Assembly (NCBI GenBank): GCA_946481465.1
Contig: CAMLOC010000221.1
Coordinates: 1 to 6,501 of the forward strand
Length of the DNA stretch: 6,501 nt
Reading direction: 5' to 3'
Origin: an uncultured Shinella sp.
GTDB lineage: Bacteria > Pseudomonadota > Alphaproteobacteria > Rhizobiales > Rhizobiaceae
Each line of letters starts with the position of its first letter. Position 1 is the stretch's first letter. Under the pieces are notes generated by a model. It made no database searches and was not told where the DNA came from. It saw only the letters and a list, made by a program, of their open reading frames with translations. Below are positions 1-6,494 of this stretch, piece after piece. The translations under genes were made by a program, and so were the position numbers.

Positions 1-61
1 TGTTTTCAAGCGCTTTCCCCCTTTTCGCGACCCGTCGCCGCATGCTACCCGGCAAGGACGC

Positions 62-946
62 ATGAGGAGAGAGAAATTGCAGGAAGATCACGTCAAGCTC
101 TTGCTCGCCGAAATCGGCCGCATCAACGCCGCGCTGGAGCGCCTCGCCGGCCCCGCACCCGCCGTCAACGACTGGAACGCCGCCGAGGTGTTCGTCTGGT
201 CGCCGGCCCGCCAGCACCTCCAGCCGGTGAGGCGGCCGAACCGCATCGAGATCGACTTGATCCGCGGCGTCGACCATGTCCGCGACATCCTCGTCGACAA
301 CACGGTGCGCTTTGCCCGCGGCCTGCCGGCCAACAACGTGCTGCTCTGGGGCGCGCGCGGCATGGGCAAGTCCTCGCTGGTAAAATCCGTCCACGCACTC
401 GCCGCCAAGGAGACGGGCAACGGCTTGAAGCTGGTGGAGGTGCACCGTGAGGACATCGCCACGCTGCCGGCGCTGATGGATATCCTCAAGGAAGCGCCCT
501 GCCCGGTCATCATCTTCTGCGACGACCTGTCCTTCGACCATGACGACACGTCCTACAAGTCGCTGAAGGCGGCGCTGGACGGCGGCGTGGAGGGCCGGCC
601 GGACAATGTGCTGCTCTACGCCACCTCCAACCGCCGCCACCTGCTGCCGCGCGACATGATGGAGAACGAGCAGTCGACGGCGATCAACCCGTCGGAGGCG
701 GTGGAGGAGAAGGTCTCGCTTTCCGACCGCTTCGGCCTCTGGCTCGGCTTCTACAAGTGCAGCCAGGCCGAATATATCGAGATGATCGACGGCTACGCCC
801 GGCATTTCGACCTGGGTATCCCGGCCGAACAACTGCATGCGGAAGCGCTGGAATGGGCGACGACCCGCGGTTCGCGCTCCGGCCGCGTCGCCTGGCAATA
901 TGTGCAGGATCTCGCAGGCCGCCTCGGCAAGCCGCTCGTCAAATAA
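62..946 (+). CDS. DUF815-family AAA+ ATPase
   Basis: This is a 294-residue cytoplasmic P-loop ATPase of the DUF815 (AAA) type. The family has no well-settled cellular role, so only ATP binding and hydrolysis are inferred. Visible motifs are a Walker A GARGMGKSS at residues 97-105, a Walker B-like hydrophobic strand ending in CDD at about 149-155, a sensor-1-like strand ending in ATSN at about 187-190, and an SDRFGLWLGF segment at about 221-230 that may supply the arginine finger. Residues 11-30 look helical. There is no signal peptide or membrane segment, and the length suits the family. The start is uncertain. ATG at 62 has AAGGA at 54-58, only 3 nt away. An in-frame TTG at 77 has a better placed GGAG at 66-69, and would give 289 residues. 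The gene converges on the nlpD-like gene, and no partner is visible upstream within the 61 bases available. Confidence 0.87.
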   Translation: MRREKLQEDHVKLLLAEIGRINAALERLAGPAPAVNDWNAAEVFVWSPARQHLQPVRRPNRIEIDLIRGVDHVRDILVDNTVRFARGLPANNVLLWGARGMGKSSLVKSVHALAAKETGNGLKLVEVHREDIATLPALMDILKEAPCPVIIFCDDLSFDHDDTSYKSLKAALDGGVEGRPDNVLLYATSNRRHLLPRDMMENEQSTAINPSEAVEEKVSLSDRFGLWLGFYKCSQAEYIEMIDGYARHFDLGIPAEQLHAEALEWATTRGSRSGRVAWQYVQDLAGRLGKPLVK

Positions 947-994
947 GAAAGGCGGCGGAACCACCTTCCTTTGGTCGGTAAACCTCGCCCCACC

Positions 995-1080
995 CTCTGT
1001 CGCCATCCTCGGCCCTGAGCCGAGGATCCGCGACGTGGCCTGGATGGATGGTCGGGTCAGGCCCGACCATGACGGAGGAG
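995..1080. repeat. Two-hairpin palindromic intergenic repeat (RIME-like)
   Basis: Two perfect inverted repeats stand side by side in the convergent gap. The first pairs 1005-1013 with 1019-1027 (9 bp, ATCCTCGGC arm, 5-nt loop). The second pairs 1048-1056 with 1062-1070 (9 bp, ATGGTCGGG arm, 5-nt loop) and is followed by GACGGAGGAG. Neither is followed by a T-run, so they are not ordinary intrinsic terminators. The double-palindrome design resembles the dispersed intergenic mosaic elements (RIME and similar) known from rhizobial genomes. The hairpins are seen directly. The family assignment and the outer edges are inferred from memory of such elements. Confidence 0.6.
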
Positions 1081-1100
1081 AGGTCGGGCGGCTTTATCAG

Positions 1101-1141
1101 AAACAACAAGGCCCGGTCGAACCGGGCCTTGTTGTTTTTTT
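1101..1141 (+). terminator. Strong intrinsic terminator, probably shared by both convergent genes
   Basis: A perfect 17-bp stem pairs 1101-1117 with 1121-1137 around a CGA loop. The core is GGCCCGGT/ACCGGGCC, and seven T residues run from 1135 to 1141. The layout is canonical for + strand transcription leaving the ATPase gene, although it lies about 155 bases past that stop codon. It also begins only about 14 bases after the stop of the minus-strand nlpD-like gene. On that strand the arm ends in TTGTTGTTT and then loses its T-run, so termination there may be weaker. The most economical reading is a bidirectional terminator serving both genes. Confidence 0.9.
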
Positions 1142-1154
1142 ATGGACGATCAAC

Positions 1155-2735
1155 CTATTCGAGGAAGGTCATCGGGTTGACCGGCGTTGCGTTCTTGCGC
1201 ACCTCGAAGTGAACCTTCGGGCGGGTGGCGTTGCCGCTCATGCCGGACGTCGCGACGGTCTGGCCGCGCTGGATCTTCTGGCCGCGCTGGACGCTGAGGT
1301 CGCCGGCATGGCCGTAGACCGTGACGGTGCCGTCGTCGTGGCGCACGAGGACGGCGTTGCCGAGTTCCTTCAGGCTGGAGCCGGCATAGATGACCACGCC
1401 GTTCTCGGCGGCCTTGATGGGCGTGCCCTCGGGAACGGAGATGTCGATGCCGTCATTGCGGTTGCCGTCGACATTCGCGCCGTAGCCGGCGATGACCGCG
1501 CCGCGCACCGGCCAGCGATACTTGCCGATGCCGGTCGATTCGGGCGCCTCGTCCGTGACGTCGGATTTCGCCGCCACTTCCGTGACCGAAACGGTCTTCA
1601 CCGGCGCCTTGTAGGCTTCCGGCTTCTTTTCCGCCGTCTCTACGGCCTTTTCCTTCTTCGAAGGAACCGATGCGGTCACCGTCTTGTCGGTGGTCGTCTC
1701 GGCCGCGGCCACGCTGCCGCCGGCCGGGATGACGAGATTCTGGCCGATGCGGATCGACGCGGTCGTCAGCCCGTTCGCCTTCTTCAGCGCATCGACGGAA
1801 ACGCCGTTGCTGCGCGCGATCTTGGCGAGCGAATCACCCGGCTTGACCTCGTAGCCGCCCTTGCCCTTGCCTTCGCCGGCATCGGCGACGTTCGAATTCG
1901 TCTGGCCGCTTTCCGACTTCAGCTTTTCGCGGCTGGAGGTGGTCGGCAGGATGGCGACGTTCTGCTCGCCCTTGCGCTCCGGCGTCGGCAGCTTGTTGTC
2001 GACCTTCAGCGTGCTGTCGGTCGAGGCCTTGGCCGCGCTTGCCGTGGTGCTGAAGGTCGGGATGACGATCTTCTGGCCCGGCTCGGCATCCGAGGCGCGC
2101 TTGAGGTTGTTGGCCGCGAGGATTTCCTTTTCCGGCACGCCGTAGCGGTTGGCGAGCGTCTTCACGCTTTCGCCCTGGCGCAGCATGACGACCGGCGCAT
2201 TGGCCGTCGACCAGCCGGCCTTGCCCTTGTTGACGGTCGCCGTCGTCAGCGTATCCGCGTCCTCGACGATGGCCTTCGCCTTGCGTTCGGGAAGCTGCTG
2301 GCCGAGGGCGACCTCGCGCTCGGCGGCCTGGCGGGCGCCTGCGGTCGGGTCGGCAAGCTCGCCGCGCTGGACGCTCATCGGCGTCGTCGCGAGCCGCGTG
2401 CCGGAACCGCCGGTGGTCGCCGTGTTGATCGGATCGTAGGAAACGGCGCCCTGATCGGGGAACGGCTGGTTGAGCGCTTCCTCGCGCGAGCCGAGCTGGT
2501 CGGCCGTCGCGAACTGCTGGCCGTTGCCGACAGTGCCGCGCGGAACCGGATTGCCGCCGAGCAGCGTCCGGCGCGGGACCGAACTCGTCGTCATGTTGTC
2601 CTGGCCGGAGGAGGAGAAGAGACCGCCGAAACGCGAGGCGTCCGAGCTGCACCCGGTCGCAACGCTGGCCAGCAAGACGGCAACCGCGAGGCGGGTCGCG
2701 GTCCTGGCAAAACTCGGCGATACACTCTTACGCAT
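1155..2735 (-). CDS. nlpD: NlpD-like lipoprotein: two LysM domains and a degenerate LytM/M23 domain
   Basis: This is a predicted 526-residue envelope lipoprotein. The N-terminus has a basic start (MRKS), a hydrophobic stretch at about 16-28 and a lipobox-like ATGC with the lipidation candidate at Cys29. Long Ser/Thr/Ala/Lys-rich linkers separate LysM 1 (about 182-226), LysM 2 (about 295-337) and a C-terminal LytM/M23 domain (about 406-525). LysM domains bind peptidoglycan. The M23 metal site is incomplete: the usual HxxxD reads NDGID (Asn427, Asp431) and the usual HxH reads KVH (Lys507, His509), although YGH (His476) remains. This pattern matches non-hydrolytic NlpD/EnvC-type factors that activate cell-wall amidases, so an activator role in septal peptidoglycan splitting is inferred. 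ATG at 2735 is preferred because it begins the signal peptide directly. A GTG four codons upstream (2747) is open but has no ribosome site. The gene follows surE-pcm as nlpD does in E. coli. It is also a plausible DipM-like protein. Confidence 0.88.
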   Translation of the reverse strand: MRKSVSPSFARTATRLAVAVLLASVATGCSSDASRFGGLFSSSGQDNMTTSSVPRRTLLGGNPVPRGTVGNGQQFATADQLGSREEALNQPFPDQGAVSYDPINTATTGGSGTRLATTPMSVQRGELADPTAGARQAAEREVALGQQLPERKAKAIVEDADTLTTATVNKGKAGWSTANAPVVMLRQGESVKTLANRYGVPEKEILAANNLKRASDAEPGQKIVIPTFSTTASAAKASTDSTLKVDNKLPTPERKGEQNVAILPTTSSREKLKSESGQTNSNVADAGEGKGKGGYEVKPGDSLAKIARSNGVSVDALKKANGLTTASIRIGQNLVIPAGGSVAAAETTTDKTVTASVPSKKEKAVETAEKKPEAYKAPVKTVSVTEVAAKSDVTDEAPESTGIGKYRWPVRGAVIAGYGANVDGNRNDGIDISVPEGTPIKAAENGVVIYAGSSLKELGNAVLVRHDDGTVTVYGHAGDLSVQRGQKIQRGQTVATSGMSGNATRPKVHFEVRKNATPVNPMTFLE

Positions 2736-2788
2736 ATGACTACCCACTCGGTACGCTACTTGATGTGGACCGATTAAAGCGCGTTAGA

Positions 2789-2804
2789 GTTACTGCCCGG
2801 TTAA
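2789..2804 (-). promoter_or_regulatory. Near-consensus CtrA-like site upstream of the nlpD-like gene
   Basis: Read on the minus strand, the sequence is TTAA-N7-GTAAC. It differs in one base from the alphaproteobacterial CtrA recognition sequence TTAA-N7-TTAAC. It lies 54-69 bases before the nlpD-like ATG, in a 141-bp gap, and so is well placed for a promoter. A further CTAAC follows at 2787-2783, and an AT-rich TTTAAT lies at 2778-2773. I could not fit a convincing -35/-10 pair to these. The match is seen; CtrA binding is inferred. Confidence 0.42.
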
Positions 2805-2876
2805 GGCGGGACCATCCGCATGGGTTTTTTGATGAATTGATAACCATGGCGCATCCGCGCCGCGGCGGCAAAGGCC

Positions 2877-3506
2877 TCAGAAGCCGGTCGCGTACATGGT
2901 GTCGGCGCGCGAGATGCGGCCGGAGACGACACGGGCGGCGTTCTCGAAATCGCCCTGGCTCGGCTGGAAGATCGCCGAGATGGGGGTGGCGCGCCTGCCG
3001 CCCTTGCCCTCGCCGGCAGTGGCGTTTTCGAGGGCGGCATCGGGCGCCGTCATGTCGAGGGCGCTTTCATTATAGGCGATGGCGCGCAGTGCCGTGACGG
3101 CGGGTTCACGCGTGCCGGCATAGCGGGCGCTGCGCTGGTCCTCGGCCGGCATGCTGTCGAAATATTCGATATAGGCGCGGTAATAGGCCTTGCGGTCGCC
3201 GTCCTCGAGGAAGTGGCCGAAAGCGGCATATTCGCGCTTCTCCAGCGCGTCGGTATCGAGGTTCTCGCGCTCGGCGTCAGTAAGGGCGGGTTGACTGTAA
3301 GCCGTCTCTTCCCGAGCGACATTGAGGACCAGCAGCGCATCGACCGAAAGGCCGACATGGGCGGACGGGTCGTAGCTGCCGCCAGCCAGATTCGCGGTCG
3401 AGCCGGCTTCGGTGCTTTCCTCGACGGCCTTGCCCGCAGCCCTGGTCGCAAGGTAGGCGAGGCTGTCGCTGGTCGAGCTGCTGGCGATCCTGTTCGAGAC
3501 GTGCAT
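2877..3506 (-). CDS. Hypothetical protein of unknown function between pcm and nlpD
   Basis: I do not recognise this 209-residue protein. It has no cysteine or tryptophan, no signal peptide, no membrane segment and no nucleotide-binding motif, so it is probably a soluble cytoplasmic protein. The N-terminal 50 residues are rich in Ser, Thr, Ala and Gly and look disordered. Residues about 55-66 contain a hydrophobic SVDALLVLNVA stretch. Residues about 90-119 are charged and aromatic, with many Tyr and Phe among Glu, Lys, Arg and Asp, and are probably helical. Residues about 155-172 are low in complexity (Ala/Gly/Glu). The start is ATG at 3506, because GGAGAGGG sits just upstream at a good distance. 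An ATG at 3518 has no ribosome site and would place that Shine-Dalgarno sequence inside the coding region. It shares the strand of its neighbours but is separated by 261 bp from pcm, with a CtrA-type site in that gap, so it probably has its own promoter. Codon pattern and GC look like those of the neighbours. Confidence 0.75.
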   Translation of the reverse strand: MHVSNRIASSSTSDSLAYLATRAAGKAVEESTEAGSTANLAGGSYDPSAHVGLSVDALLVLNVAREETAYSQPALTDAERENLDTDALEKREYAAFGHFLEDGDRKAYYRAYIEYFDSMPAEDQRSARYAGTREPAVTALRAIAYNESALDMTAPDAALENATAGEGKGGRRATPISAIFQPSQGDFENAARVVSGRISRADTMYATGF

Positions 3507-3508
3507 TT

Positions 3509-3516
3509 CCCTCTCC
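3509..3516 (-). promoter_or_regulatory. Ribosome binding site that decides the start of the hypothetical gene
   Basis: On the minus strand this reads GGAGAGGG. The GGAG core (3516-3513) lies 6 bases before ATG at 3506. It overlaps the alternative upstream ATG at 3518, which has no comparable site, so the downstream start is preferred. Confidence 0.75.
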
Positions 3517-3588
3517 ATCGGAACGGCCGTCGCGTTGGAAAACCGGCGTCCTGCGTGGAAGTTTCTGCTTCGTTACCGGCCTACGCCC

Positions 3589-3610
3589 CGAAGCTTGCGC
3601 GAAGCTTGCG
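3589..3610. repeat. Perfect 11-bp tandem duplication
   Basis: CGAAGCTTGCG occurs twice head to tail (3589-3599 and 3600-3610). Each copy contains the palindrome AAGCTT, so the pair can also fold into a 6-bp hairpin (3591-3596 with 3602-3607). It lies in the leader region of the hypothetical gene, 4 bases from the CtrA-type sequence. It may be a simple slippage duplication or part of the regulatory region. Confidence 0.7.
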
Positions 3611-3614
3611 CTGG

Positions 3615-3630
3615 TTAACAAAAGGTTAAC
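3615..3630 (-). promoter_or_regulatory. Perfect CtrA-type site upstream of the hypothetical gene
   Basis: The sequence is TTAA-CAAAAGG-TTAAC on the + strand and TTAA-CCTTTTG-TTAAC on the minus strand. It therefore fits the TTAA-N7-TTAAC recognition sequence of the cell-cycle regulator CtrA in both directions, as two GTTAAC palindromes spaced by 5 bases. It stands about 108 bases upstream of the ATG at 3506, in the 261-bp gap after pcm. The perfect match in an otherwise GC-rich intergenic region is unlikely to be random, though binding is inferred. I could not assign a clear -10 element. The rest of the gap (3631-3767) shows no gene and no convincing pcm terminator. Confidence 0.6.
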
Positions 3631-3767
3631 GCGCTGTATTCGCGTCGGGAATTCGCGCGGAACGCGCAGACGGGCGCGCCGCCCATGCCGGTTTTCCAGC
3701 AAAAACGCGCAAAAGACTCAGGAGGCGGAGGCCTGCCGCATGAGAATGAACGGGCTGCGGGGATGGG

Positions 3768-4424
3768 TCAGAGGGCCTGTGCCATCTGGGGGACGATCGG
3801 CAGGTAGGGCACGTCGAAGAGGTCTTCGCGATCGAAGCGGCTGCCGGTCTTGACCAGCTTCAGCATGCGGCATTCGGTTTCGCCGACCATGACGGGGGCG
3901 ATCAGCATGCCGCCGGAGACGAGCTGCTCGGCGAAGAAGCGCGGCAGGGCGGGAAAGGCGGCGGTGACGAGGATACGGTCGAAGGTCCCCTCGCCCGGCA
4001 TGCCGTTGCTGCCGTCGGCCTGGCGCACGATGACGTTGCGGATGCCGGCCTTCTCGATCGACTGCTGCGCATTGGTGGCGAGCGTGCGGTAACGGTCGAC
4101 CGTCAGCACGCGTTCCGTCAGGCGGCCCATGACGGCGGCGGTGAAGCCGGAGCCGGTGCCCACCTCCAGGATGCGCTGGCCGGCCTTGAGGTTCAGGAGG
4201 TGCAGGAGCCGCACGGCAAGGTCGATGCCCTCCATGAAGGAACCGCAGTCGAGCGGCAGGACGCGGCGCGAATAGGCCTCGCCGGCGAATTGCGGCGGCA
4301 CGAAAAGCGTGCGCGGCGTCTGCTCCACGGCGGTCAGCAGGTCGAGATTGTTGATGCCCTGGCCGCGCAGGCGCAGGGCCAGCGCGGCAAAGCCCTCTTT
4401 CTCGATCACCCGTCCCGTGTTCAA
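3768..4424 (-). CDS. pcm: Protein-L-isoaspartate O-methyltransferase family protein (Pcm)
   Basis: This is a SAM-dependent class I methyltransferase of the Pcm type. In its family it methylates isoaspartyl residues in aged proteins in the cytosol, starting their repair. With the TTG start it has 218 residues, close to the roughly 208 of E. coli Pcm. The SAM-binding motif [11 protein letters not shown], is at 85-94. VLTVD at about 106-110 is the following acidic strand, [21 protein letters not shown] covers the central motifs (about 136-156), and SGGMLIAPV at about 170-178 ends the fold. The usual GQTIS-type substrate loop reads CGSFMEG at 60-66, which is unusual. TTG at 4424 is chosen because GAGGA lies 6 bases upstream and the TTG overlaps the surE stop in a TTGA arrangement, suggesting translational coupling. 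GTG at 4409 (213 residues) is the alternative. The reading frame stays open upstream through surE, but that part is an out-of-frame shadow. Confidence 0.9.
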   Translation of the reverse strand: MNTGRVIEKEGFAALALRLRGQGINNLDLLTAVEQTPRTLFVPPQFAGEAYSRRVLPLDCGSFMEGIDLAVRLLHLLNLKAGQRILEVGTGSGFTAAVMGRLTERVLTVDRYRTLATNAQQSIEKAGIRNVIVRQADGSNGMPGEGTFDRILVTAAFPALPRFFAEQLVSGGMLIAPVMVGETECRMLKLVKTGSRFDREDLFDVPYLPIVPQMAQAL

Positions 4425-5191
4425 TCCACGTCCTCGCCGTTGAGCACGCGCTGCACGCGATCCAGCACGGTATAATCCGTCAGGTCGAGCTTCAGCGGCG
4501 TCACGGAGATCTTGTGGTTCTTCACCGCATGGATATCCGTGCCGCTGCGGAAATCGCCCTTCCGTTCGCCGAAGCGCAGCCAGTAGTAGGGGAAGCCGCG
4601 CCCGTCCAGGCGCTCGTCGATCGTCAGCCCGAAATCGAGCTTGCCCTGGCTGGTGACCTCGACGCCCTTGAGGTCCGCGGGCGCGCAGTTCGGGAAATTG
4701 ATGTTGAAGAAGGTCCAGTCCGGCAGCTCGACATCCATGAGCTGGCGGATCAGCTTCGGCGCGAAGCTTTCGGCCACCTCCCACGGCACGACGCGGCCGC
4801 CGGCATGGTTGTAGGCCTGGCTCAGCGCCATGGACTTGATGCCCTGCAGCGTGCCCTCGATCGCGCCGGCGATCGTGCCCGAATAGGTGACGTCGTCGGC
4901 CATGTTGGCGCCGACATTGACGCCCGACAGCACGAGGTCCGGCTTCTCGTCGAGCACTTCGCGCACGCCCATGATGACGCAATCCGTCGGCGTGCCGCGC
5001 AGCGCATAGCGCTTGTCGTCGATCTTCCTGAGGCGCAGCGGCTCGGAGAGCGTCAGCGAATGGGCAAGGCCGCTCTGGTCCGTCTCCGGCGCGACGACCC
5101 AGACGTCGTCGGTCAGTTCGCGGGCGATCCGTTCGAGGGCCGCGAGGCCCTCGGCGTGGATGCCGTCGTCGTTCGTCAGTAGAATGCGCAT
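4421..5191 (-). CDS. surE: 5'/3'-nucleotidase SurE
   Basis: This is a 256-residue metal-dependent phosphatase that, in its family, removes phosphate from nucleoside 5'- and 3'-monophosphates (and sometimes short polyphosphate) in the cytosol. The diagnostic N-terminus [10 protein letters not shown] is intact. The metal ligands are visible as Asp8, Asp9, Ser40 in DQSG, and Asn92 in SGVNVGAN. The conserved GTPTDCV (66-72) and YSGT (about 103-106) are also present. The length is normal. The start ATG at 5191 gives the canonical N-terminus. It lies 19 bases after the serS stop, with a purine-rich GGCGGAAG/GGAAA stretch between, so co-transcription with serS is likely. The stop overlaps the proposed TTG start of pcm. 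The surE-pcm pairing is conserved widely in proteobacteria and is usually linked to stress or stationary-phase survival. Confidence 0.97.
   Translation of the reverse strand: MRILLTNDDGIHAEGLAALERIARELTDDVWVVAPETDQSGLAHSLTLSEPLRLRKIDDKRYALRGTPTDCVIMGVREVLDEKPDLVLSGVNVGANMADDVTYSGTIAGAIEGTLQGIKSMALSQAYNHAGGRVVPWEVAESFAPKLIRQLMDVELPDWTFFNINFPNCAPADLKGVEVTSQGKLDFGLTIDERLDGRGFPYYWLRFGERKGDFRSGTDIHAVKNHKISVTPLKLDLTDYTVLDRVQRVLNGEDVD
4431..4435 (-). promoter_or_regulatory. Shine-Dalgarno supporting the TTG start of pcm
   Basis: On the minus strand this reads GAGGA, six bases before TTG at 4424 and inside the last codons of surE. It supports the rare TTG start over GTG at 4409, whose upstream sequence (CGGGACGG) is poorer and too close. 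Confidence 0.55.
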
Positions 5192-5210
5192 GTCGTTTCC
5201 GTCTTCCGCC

Positions 5211-6494
5211 TCAGGCGGCCTTCTCGATCTTCTTCAGGCCGCCCATATAGGGCAGCAGTGCGTCCGGCACGGTAACCGAGCCGTCCTCGTTGAGGTAGTT
5301 CTCCATGACGGCGATCAGCGCGCGGCCGACGGCCGTGCCCGAACCGTTCAGCGTGTGCACGAACTTCGTCGCCTTGTCGTCCTTGCCACGGTAGCGCGCG
5401 TTCATGCGGCGGCCCTGGAAATCGCCGCAGACCGAGCAGGACGAAATTTCGCGGAACGTATCCTGCCCCGGCAGCCAGACTTCGAGGTCATAGGTCTTGC
5501 GCGCGCCGAACCCCATGTCGCCGGTGCACAGCGTCATGACGCGGTAGTGCAGGCCGAGGCGCTTCAGGATCTCCTCGGCGCAGGCCGTCATGCGCTCGTG
5601 CTCGTCGATCGCGCTTTCCGCGTCGGTGATCGAGACGAGCTCGCACTTCATGAACTGGTGCTGGCGCAGCATGCCGCGCGTGTCGCGCCCCGAGGAACCG
5701 GCTTCCGAGCGGAAGCACGGCGTCAGCGCGGTGAAACGCAGCGGCAGCTTCTCCTGGTCGAGGATCTCCTCGCGCACGAGGTTGGTGAGCGAGACCTCCG
5801 CGGTCGGGATCAGCCAGCGGCCATCCGTCGTGCGGAACAGGTCCTCGGAGAACTTCGGCAGCTGGCCGGTGCCGAACATGGCGTCGTCACGCACCAGCAG
5901 CGGCGCGTGCACTTCCGTATAGCCGTGCTCGCCGGTGTGCACGTCGATCATGAACTGGCCGAGGGCGCGTTCGAGGCGGGCGAGCTGGCCCTTCAGCACG
6001 GTGAAGCGCGAGCCGGCGATCTTGGCCGCGGCCTCGAAATCCATGTAGCCGAGGGCCTCGCCGATCTCGTAGTGCTCCAGCGCCTTGTGGTTCCAGCCGG
6101 GTTTTTCGCCCCATTTCAGCTTTTCCACATTGCCGGTCTCGTCCGTGCCGACCGGCACGTCGTCGAGCGGGATGTTCGGGATGCGCGAGAGGGCGTCGTT
6201 GAGCTCGGCCGTGACCTGGCGCTCCTCCTCTTCCGCCGCGGGAAGCTGGTCCTTGATCGCCGAGACTTCGGCCTTCAGTTTTTCCGCAAGTTCAGTGTTC
6301 TTGGCCGCCATCGCCGCGCCGATCTCCTTGGAGGCGGCGTTGCGGCGCGACTGCATGTCCTGCGCCTTCTGGATGACGCTGCGGCGCTTCTCGTCGAGGT
6401 CGATCAGCGTCGCTGCAAGGGGGCTCGCGCCGCGCTTTGCCAGAGCGGCGTCGAGAGCATCGGCATTGTCGCGGATCCATTTGATATCAAGCAT
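5211..6494 (-). CDS. serS: Seryl-tRNA synthetase
   Basis: This is a complete 427-residue class II aminoacyl-tRNA synthetase that charges tRNA-Ser (and tRNA-Sec where present) with serine in the cytosol. The N-terminal region (about 1-110) has the family's [10 protein letters not shown] opening and a long charged helical hairpin (about 30-100), the coiled-coil arm that grips the tRNA long variable arm. The catalytic core shows TAEV at 231-234 (serine pocket), motif 2 FRSEAG from 261 continuing to GMLRQHQF, and motif 3 GSGTAVGR at 384-391. The [14 protein letters not shown] segment (about 350-363) is also typical. The length matches bacterial SerRS. ATG at 6494 gives the canonical N-terminus. 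Only 7 bases remain upstream, so its ribosome site and promoter lie outside the window. It is the first visible gene of the serS-surE-pcm block. Confidence 0.98.
   Translation of the reverse strand: MLDIKWIRDNADALDAALAKRGASPLAATLIDLDEKRRSVIQKAQDMQSRRNAASKEIGAAMAAKNTELAEKLKAEVSAIKDQLPAAEEEERQVTAELNDALSRIPNIPLDDVPVGTDETGNVEKLKWGEKPGWNHKALEHYEIGEALGYMDFEAAAKIAGSRFTVLKGQLARLERALGQFMIDVHTGEHGYTEVHAPLLVRDDAMFGTGQLPKFSEDLFRTTDGRWLIPTAEVSLTNLVREEILDQEKLPLRFTALTPCFRSEAGSSGRDTRGMLRQHQFMKCELVSITDAESAIDEHERMTACAEEILKRLGLHYRVMTLCTGDMGFGARKTYDLEVWLPGQDTFREISSCSVCGDFQGRRMNARYRGKDDKATKFVHTLNGSGTAVGRALIAVMENYLNEDGSVTVPDALLPYMGGLKKIEKAA

Noticed and set aside
837..2777. A 646-codon open frame on the + strand opposite the nlpD-like gene
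   Set aside because: It begins inside the ATPase gene, has an Arg/Ala/Gly-rich composition typical of antisense frames in GC-rich DNA, has no recognisable motif, and covers a gene with clear LysM and LytM domains on the other strand.
2811..2830. Possible + strand terminator (CCAT-CCGC-ATGG followed by a T-run)
   Set aside because: The stem is only 4 bp, and no + strand gene ends nearby. It lies in the leader region of the minus-strand nlpD-like gene.
2998..3022. Similarity between the AGEGKG-coding stretch of the hypothetical gene and a stretch near 1855-1885 in the nlpD-like gene
   Set aside because: It is short, Gly/Lys-coding and low in complexity in both places, so chance or codon bias explains it better than duplication.
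3631..3767. Possible pcm terminator, including a GGGCG-GCG-CGCCC hairpin near 3674-3686
   Set aside because: The stem is 5 bp in very GC-rich sequence and has no T-run after it on the minus strand. The T-rich spots nearby have no adjacent stem.
4425..4982. Upstream extension of the pcm frame to a 404-residue protein
   Set aside because: The extra 186 residues are an Arg/Gly-rich out-of-frame reading of surE, whose own frame carries all SurE motifs. Pcm family length and the ribosome site support a start near 4424.
4514..5182. A 222-codon + strand open frame opposite surE
   Set aside because: It is the antisense shadow of a well-supported surE gene. It has no convincing ribosome site or domain.
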